From Echinarachnius parma (Eukaryota > Echinodermata > Echinoidea > Clypeasteroida > Echinarachniidae): a DNA stretch of 64,000 nucleotides. Position 1 is the stretch's first letter; every line of letters begins with the position of its first letter. Location of the stretch: the NCBI GenBank assembly GCA_037951105.1, contig JBAMJV010001291.1:1-64000 (forward strand), read 5' to 3'. Position numbers and translations under genes: made by a program. Below are positions 51,401 through 60,400 of this stretch, piece by piece. Below the pieces are notes generated by a model. That model ran no database searches, was not told the DNA's origin, and saw only the letters and a program-made list of their open reading frames with translations.

Positions 51401-54400
51401 ATACACGGAGTTTTACGGTATATCATCAAGTTTCCCAATGAAAAAATGCAATGCGGGATAACTTAGTTTGGATATGAATTGTTTAGGGGACACGACGGGT
51501 TATGTGTCATGTAGGCAATTGGAGTCACGGGGAGGGGGGGGGGGGGGGGGGCAGCGGCGAAGCTATACTATATTAGCACGAACGCGAACATAGTGTACTG
51601 TATATAATTTAATACAAGCGGAACAAATTATCGGGGGGGGGGGGGTAGAATGGATGGGGGAGGTATCTGCTCATGTAGTATGCAAATGCATGTATAGACA
51701 GCTACTATTCATTTCAAGGGAATATATCATCGGGTTTCACAAGAATATAAATAAAGGTATACGCGGGAAAACTTAGTTTGGATATGAAATGTGTATAGGG
51801 ACACGACGGGTTATGTGTCATACAGGCAATGGGAGCCGCGGGGAGGGGGGGGGGGGGGGGCGAAGCTACTTTATTAGCAAGAACACGAACAAAGTGTATT
51901 GTATCTATTTTAATACAAGCGGAACAAATTATGGATCATATGAAATATGGGGTATAACTGAATAACTTTGCGTGGGTACTAAACCATCATGATTTTGTTA
52001 TGCATTGGCCGGGGTATCGTTGGACGGGGCACCGACGGGTTGTGGGGCAGGATTGAGTCTCCCGAGTCTATTTTGTCTTACTATTTAAATGATGACTGTA
52101 GGATATTTAGTAAAGTTTTAAAGTGTTGTTATGTCATCATCGTCTTTCTCCCTCAAAAACCCGCGGATTTCCGCGGGTACAGCTAGTATATTATTATTAT
52201 TATAAAATAATAATAATAATAACCGTTATTGTTATACATGTAGCGTCATTCATGCGATTAACATAGCGCTTTACATTACTATAATTATTATCCCTGTCAA
52301 TGAATAGACACTGCAATCATGCTTGCACACAAAGAACACATTTTCCACTCCCTAGGGAGATTTTCAGCCAGTCACTTGTCTCGATACAGAAATCTGGTCG
52401 AGATCTGGTCAGCAGTGTGTGTTAGTAATCATTTACAGACATCCCTGATTGAAACTACAAATTTCGGGGAAATATCAGTTGGAAATTCCAGGTTTCTGGC
52501 ATTGCCACAAATTTAGGAACTTCAAACAAGTTTATACTTAGAATGGAATAGACAATGATAATACTACAATATCTTATCATTTAACTGTTTAAATTATATA
52601 TATCGACTGCCAATAAATGTGCAAGAACTGGACTTCACTGCTTGTCCAAATTACTTTAATGCGTATGCAGTCGAGGCATCTGACAACGATTACACTGCTG
52701 CCACCAATGAAGTGATGTGCGACAGGATGCAGGGTTTTGGGGCTAAGAGGGACTATGCCAATCTTGTCATTGTTTAGCTGGATGAATGATTTATCTTGAT
52801 TGTCAACAGACGTGCAAGAACCAGAATTCACTGCTTGCCCAAATGACTTCAACGTGTATGCAGCCGAGGGGGAACTTTTGGGGAATGTCACTTGGAGTGT
52901 CGAGGCATCTGACAATGATCCCACCGCTGCCACCAATGAAGTGACGTGCGACAAGGTGCAGGGTCTGTGGGCTGAGGGAGACTACGACGTGACGTGCACC
53001 GCGACTGACAACAGTCAGAATTCACAGACCTGCTCATTTGAAGTTTCTGTCAGAGGTAATCAACCCATTCTCTCAGAAAAATAATTAATGCTGGCTCAGG
53101 ATAAGTTAGCACCTGAAATGCCCCCAGAAGCCCCCCAAAAATCATAGAATGCAAAAGAAAACAAAGTGTTTTTTTTCATGCAGGCGAGCTTGAAAATTAT
53201 CCCCTGAAAAATAAATGTGAATTTTCCCTGATTCTGTCCTATTGTGAATCCCCTACATTTGACAGGATCCCCCAGGGTTCTTTAATCAGTCATTATGTTT
53301 TACACATCTTCTGTATGTGCAGATTTTTATTTAACAGGTGCACCTTTAATACAATTTATTACAATAAGTCAACATTCAGTTTTAGACGTGCTAAATTCAC
53401 ATACTTTTATGTTTGTTATGGACTTAACTTGTTAAATGCACAAACAATAAACATTTGACACATTGACTTGGACTTCCACTGTAATTTCTAGTGAGGAGGT
53501 GCCAACAGCTGAACCCACCTGTGTTTGGTCATGTGATTGGGTCATGTGACAACATCTGGGGCAGTGAGTGTCGGGTGGACTGTGCGGTTGGATACACCCT
53601 CGTTGGCCCGGATCAAACCATCTGCGAGTATACCGGGAGCACCATGCGGTGGGAAAGAGATTCTGTGCCCTACTGTGACAGTGAGTATTTCATTATCATA
53701 TTTTCTCAAATCATTAGATAAATCATTTTCTCAGATAGTTAGTTACAAAATTCTTAGGCGTTAAGAAATGTAGCCCTTTACCTGTTCAGCACTGCATCCC
53801 GAAAATATTCGGGCTTTGGTCTATGGAGAATACATGTTGTAGCAAAATCAGTCCGTCCTGAACAGGATAAAGATAGTCATGCATGAGATTTATAGAATCT
53901 GTTGAGGTTTGTACTAGTGTTGTTGCTGAGTCCCGGGTACCCGGGTCCCGCCGAAAAATGTCGAGTCCCAGGCACAAAAATCGATACTCGATTTCCCGAA
54001 AAAAGGGGAAGTCCCCTCATTGAACGCCAGAGCTTTCATGTTCATTCAAGAAGATGATTTATTGTCATAAATGCGCTCAATGTTTGTCACTTGAATGAAC
54101 TTGTTTTCCCAGCTGGCGTGACATGCCGATCGTGTAATAAACAAATGGGTAAATTTCGGGTACCCGGGACTTGCCCGAAAAATTATCGCGAGTCCCGGGT
54201 AGTAAATACTCCCGAAAACGACAACACTAGCTTGTACGAACACCGTAACGAGGCTAGTTTGTGCACGCTACACGAGACAGAGCCAGTGTGTATTTCGCAC
54301 CATGCGAAAGGCATTTTCAAGATGGCACCTGGCAATTCATTTACTAATCAGAACGATACCTTCAAAATACTGAATGGGCCAAGAAAAGTAAAGGAAAGCC

Positions 54401-57400
54401 AAATTACTAACTTTTTTTTCATAGGATTACATTTGTAGTTTCCTTTGGTGTACAGAATTAGGTGAGGTGGCAACCAATAGTAATTAGTTAAACGCTATTA
54501 TCATTACTTTTTTTCTTCTTTTCAGTCGTGGGTTGCGATCCGCTCGTTCTACCAAACGACGTCATCAATGTGTACCCCTCTACCTGCACCACTGCTGAGA
54601 AGCTCTATTACGGAACGGAATGCACGTTCTTCTGCCGGGATGGTCTGACTCTAGAGGGCGACAGTACCTCTGTTTCCTGTGGTGCCGATGGAGCTTGGTC
54701 GACCGAGATTGGCGCTGTGGATGTGACATGCATTGGTATGAGACTATGCATATATATATATTTTGTTTAATTTAATTTAAACCACAAAACTACAATCTGC
54801 ATGCTGAACACCCGCCACAGCCCCCGCTACATATTCATGAATATAGGCTTTGGTCACGGTGCAAAAAACTTCCATGTGCTTTAAATGTGGGGATACATTT
54901 AAATTTTGTTGGATCAAATATTTGGTTGCTAAAATTGTCCACTTTGGGCCATTTATTTTGTCAACTCTTTGCATCTGCAGATGGGTTGTGATATAGATTC
55001 TTTCACATTGACTGGGGTAAAAGCAAATATTTCATAAATTTTGTATCCATGTGCTTTCCTAATTGTGCAAGTGAATTTAATTTTAGTTGGATCAAACATT
55101 TAGTTGCTAAAGTAGTCCACTCTTTAAATCCACAGATGACTTACGATATTCTTTTAACATTGTCTGAGGAAAAAGCCCAAACTTCACAGTGGTTGTTTCA
55201 GGGGTTTACACTAAATATTCTTTAGTTTTAACATTTATGCATGGACTCATAAGATTCATTATTCATTTGTTGACAGATACAGTATAGCCCCAACGCTGTT
55301 GTCATGCCCTGTACCCCGGTCAGTTGTTGCTCCCAATTATCATTGTATAGTTTATTTTCTTTTTTTCCCCAACAAATATCCTACTAGGTTCGAAAGTTGG
55401 CTCCCTTGCTGACTCTTTGGGTTTACACTGGCATTTTGTAGTAGATATTCAACAGTATTTGTCTTAATTTTCTCTTCTTTTTTTTTTGTTACAGACACAG
55501 TAGCCCCGACACTGCTGTCTTGCCCAGGGCCTCAGTCGGTTGTCCGTACGGAGGTCTGGGGTGTGAAGGTGACCTTTGACCTCCCAGTAGCACAGGATAA
55601 CGCAGACGAGAATCTGAACGTTACAACGGATCCAGCCGATCTGACGTCTCCTTTCAATTTCACTGATGATGCAGTGGTTAGCTACACGTTTATTGATGCG
55701 GCTGGAAATTTTGTGACATGCTCTTTCGCTATCTATGTTCAAGGTAAAACATAGATATAGTATTATGCTTTGTATGATTGTTCTAATTACCATTTTTTTT
55801 CATGGTATATATGTGTACACATAGGTGTACCTAGGGGGGCTAGTAAAGTGTGAACATTTATGATTTTACTTCCCTGAATGGGCCAGTAGAGACAACAGTT
55901 AGTGTGGAGCCTTGTGTCAACATTAAAGGGATCTAGTAACTTTGTTGACAAGTGCAAAAAGTGATGCATGGTTAATAAAATGTGTATTGGTGTGATCTGA
56001 TATGTCCAGAAAGTAATGTGTGAAAATTTCATGTTCATTGGATGTCATTTGGCCGAGTAAGTGATATTCACTTACTTTGTATACGGCTGAAAAGGTCCGT
56101 AGATAATTTCATATCCGAACACTTCAATCGTAAATATCTTTTGAAAGAAAACTGAACTTTGTAAAACCCAAACCTGTCCCATGCTTTTATTGTTAATACG
56201 AATAAAAACAAGTTATGAGGGAACCGCTAGAATTCCAATTGGATTTTAAGGATTTTGAGGAAAGTTACTAAGTCCCTTTAATGTGAAAATATACGTTTAT
56301 CTTCAGACGAGATTCCTCCGGTGGTCGTGTTCTGCCCACCCGACATGAGCATGAACACGAGCGAGACGTTGACCTCGGTGACGTGGGACCCGCCTGTCTT
56401 CGAAGAGGTCACCGGTGACGATCTACTCATCACAAGTAACTATGACAACCACATGGCTACGTTACCATGGGGAGAGCATGTGGTCAACTACCAAGCGACG
56501 AACTCTGATAACGGACAGACGGTGGGCTGCCAGTTCACTATTGAGATCGTTCGTAAGTCTAGCATATTTTGTTCACTTTAGATGTAAATGCCTAGCAAAG
56601 TCCGATTTTGGTTTCTGAAGTCTGTCTATTTAAACTTGTGAATGAAAATGAGCAAAGAAAAATTGTCTTTGCCGGGGAGACCTCCAGAATGCTAGACCAG
56701 TGCTCAACCAGTGAGCCACAAAGACCATTGAATGGGGGGGGGGGGGGGGAAGTTCCCATGAAACTCTTTTCATTGCTCAAATAGTCAGAAGCTTTATAAA
56801 CCAGGAAAGTTATTTTTCTTTGCTCATTTTCATTCATTCAAATTATTTCTGGTCAGTTTCCTTTATGTTTAAATTTTATTTAAACTTGTATTACCTCCCT
56901 TATCACCAAAAAGTCCAATATCAAATATAAATTGCATTTATTTGAATTTTTATTTGTAACCCCATAAACGTATCTGTGAAGAATTAACTGGCCCCCAGAT
57001 AAAGAACAATCACAGGACTATTACATTAGATAGCTCAATCATTTGTGATCCAGTCGTAGGATTAAGAAGACCTAAAACTTCAGGTTAAAAACTGCTGGGG
57101 CAAAAAGAATACCTGTTAACACACTGACTACGGGAACCGGGTGGGTTGTGTACAAAGTATATGGGTATTTCAGAAACTCGAAGGGAACAAGTTAATTTGT
57201 GACGTTTCCACGTTTCTCTCTCAGCCGTTACCTGTAAGGACCTCCAAGCACCCGTGAACGGAGGCAAGAGCTGTGACCAGTGGGCTTATGGCCGATTCTG
57301 CAGTATCTTCTGTAACGCTAACTTTGACATTCCACGACTACCTAGCAGCAAACAACCGCCAGTTCAGTACGTGTGTGGGAGCAGTGGTCTCTGGAGCCCC

Positions 57401-60400
57401 CATGCCTATGTGCCTGGTTGTTCAGGTTAGTTTGACTCTATTTCAGTTTATTTCTACTATTCGTTGTTTTCATCAAAATTGAGATATAAGAATGTGTAAG
57501 TTGTGAAGTGTAGCAATATACTCTGGTTATACCCAGGTAGCAAACAAACGTTGGTCCATCGTTGGACCAACGCTGGCCATTTTTTTTCACAACGTTGCTC
57601 CAACGTTGACTAGCAACGTTGGACCATCGATGCTTGCGTACGCCCAAGCGACGATGCTACAACGTGTTGGACCAACGTTGGTATCCAACCAGATTTCAAC
57701 TTCCAAGGAGTTGCGAGAATCCAACGTTAATCCAACGTTGGACCAACGTTGGTATCCAACCAGATTTCAACTTCCAAGGAGTTGCGAGAATCCAACGTTA
57801 ATCCAACGTTGGACCAACGTTGGTATCCAACCAGATTTCAACTTCCAAGGAGTTGCGAGAATCCAACGTTAATCCAACGTTGGACCAACGTTGGTTTCCA
57901 ACTTCCAACGAGTTTCGAGATTCCAACGTTGGTCCAACGTTGGCTTGCTACCTGGGTACATGATGTATGTTTTCTCTTTATATTATCCTCTCATTTTTAT
58001 TCCTGGCCCTTTTTACCTTCTTTTCCTTCCTTAACTCTTTATTTAATACTGGAAATAAACTTTTTTTGCCTTGTTGCCCAGTTGGGCTAGTAAAAGTCAA
58101 GATTTTGCCCAAAACCTGAAACCTGTGGCCCCAAACAAAGAAAAACATTACAAATTTGTTAATTACATGTATGTGTTTCCCGTTCAGGCTAGTAGAAATG
58201 AGTGTTATGACATATTAGTGACCTGAAGCTAATTTTAAGTGGCCCCGGCCAGAAGACCTGTGCTAATTTTAAGCAAAGTCTTATTCATGATCGTATTAGT
58301 TTGCATTTGTTATGTTGCAGACATTAGACGTGCTGGGATTGACTACCAGTTATCTTCATTATTATCATCATTATCCCCATTTATTCTTCTATTTTCCCAT
58401 TTAGCTCCTATCATTAATGTTTATTGGTTTGCATTTGTTATGTTGTAGTGGCTAGACGTGCTGGGACTAGCCGACTACCAAGTGAGCTCCTGTACTTCAC
58501 CGGAGACTGCGGTACACCTGAGACACGTCAGGCAATTGCAGACGCATTCCTCCAACTTCTACAGACATCAGATTACAGTGACGTCTGCACGCAGTCCGAC
58601 GAGTGCACCGCCGACAACGTCCAAGTCACGTGCGGACCCACGGGACGACGGCGTCGTAGTATTGATGTCCAAGTAGATGTCGAGAAAACCGACAGGCAGC
58701 AACGATGGAGGATTTTTCATGAAGCTAATGAAGATGGACTTCTGCAGAGCGAGAAGCAGCGAAGTCGACGTCGCCCCAAACAGCAGCACCAGCGATCTAG
58801 GAGGGCAGTTACTGGACCTTACACCGTCTCTGTTGTGTGGGACTTCATTGCGAATGTCCCGCAGGACCCGAGCTTGGACAATTTTGACGCAACAATCGAG
58901 GCAGAGGACGTGATGATTGCGATGAGTGACAAGCTGCTGGCCCAGATTGACGGCGGGACCTTTCCTGACTTCAGCGATGTTTCTGGCATGAATCTGACGC
59001 TGGATGCAGAATCGCTCACGTACAATTATGCCGAGGTCATCTGTGGGCATGGGTTGACAGAAGATAATGACGATCTACAGTGTGGTAAGCTCTTAAACCA
59101 CTACGGGAACCGGGCGGGTTGTGTACAAAGTCTATGGAGATTTCATTATATCGAATGGAGCGGGTTAACAGAGTGGAGTAACTATCATCTTTGTCTGTAG
59201 GCACAAAATTGCAAATGGGTCTACGTTTGATAGAAATGCTAGCATTCAGTGATATAATCTATCTCGACAATTTTTGATGCACCTTGTAAGATCTTGGTCC
59301 AATCTGTATGCCATTTCAAGGTAAGGTCTTTCTGTCAAATTTAAGTATTGATATTTTTTTAAAGAATCTTTAGATTCTTGAGTAATTTACAAAGGTAGAA
59401 CTAATAACAGTAACTAGTAACTATAGTAACTAATCCCAAGTCTGACACCCAATCGTGGCTCTTAAGGTCTCAACAACTGTGCTCTATATTTTTAATTCAA
59501 ACATATAGAGAAACTGACCAGAAATATATTATATGATTGAAAAAGAGCAAAGAAAATGGGATTCCAACGGGATTCGAACCCGAGACCTCCGGATTGCTAG
59601 ACCGGTGCTCTTACCGACTGAGCTATAGAAAACCCTAGTACGGAGTTTTCTATATTTTTAATTACCTATTTTTTCCAGGAATTTAAAAACATATTTATGG
59701 ATGGCTAATTGTTCCTTACCTAGATACGTATCCCCAAGTATACACTTTTGTTATACACCTTTACCTCAATCATGGCTTGAGGTTTTGAACTTCTTCAACT
59801 TTAAGTACTTTAAAATGAAACCAGTAAAGTGTCTAACTCCACGAAAATTACTTGGAGCTTCCACATTTCTCTTCTACCGTGTTGTTTGGCTTATGATAAG
59901 AGAAGAATAAAATAGGGTTAAATTTTTTTAATGCCCCTTTAGTATGACAATATCTATCATTGATAATCATTCAGCTTAAGAGTGTTAATGAACAGTCATA
60001 AACCTCATACACGTTATAATACAGTAATTCGTTGTAAAAGCTGATGCAAATTTTCGCTTTTTTAACCAGGAAAGCAGTGTTCTTTTTCAATGAAACTTTC
60101 ACACATCATTCGGACATATCTTACAATGATTTGGGTATAGGATTGAAGTCTCAAATGTCATTTTGGGCAATATCTAACACTTTACAGGTGCACCTTTAAC
60201 CAATATTGATATGAACAGAAAAGGGAAAACTTTAGAACATTAATTATATTGAAATAAACAGAAATAAACACAAGTTGAATAGAAATAAAATTTGATTTCA
60301 TTTTCTTCCCTCATATTAGTTCCCTGCGTGGCTGGAACTTTTTATGACAATGTGACCCAGGTTTGCCAGCTCTGCCCCAGAGGTCAGTATCAGGAGGACC

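Noticed and set aside
54091..54438. 115-codon ORF between exons 24 and 25
   Set aside because: It begins inside a TIR element, lacks a domain, and exons 24 and 25 already join in phase without it.
58568..59050. 160-codon ORF on the minus strand
   Set aside because: It is antisense to exon 29, whose splice sites, phase and cysteine pattern make the + strand coding.
59566..59630. A functional tRNA gene on the minus strand
   Set aside because: A and B boxes and an anticodon-like stem are present, but related copies with the same flanking GAGCAAAGAAA sequence occur at 31079 and 56620, which fits a SINE family, and the acceptor stem pairs poorly.
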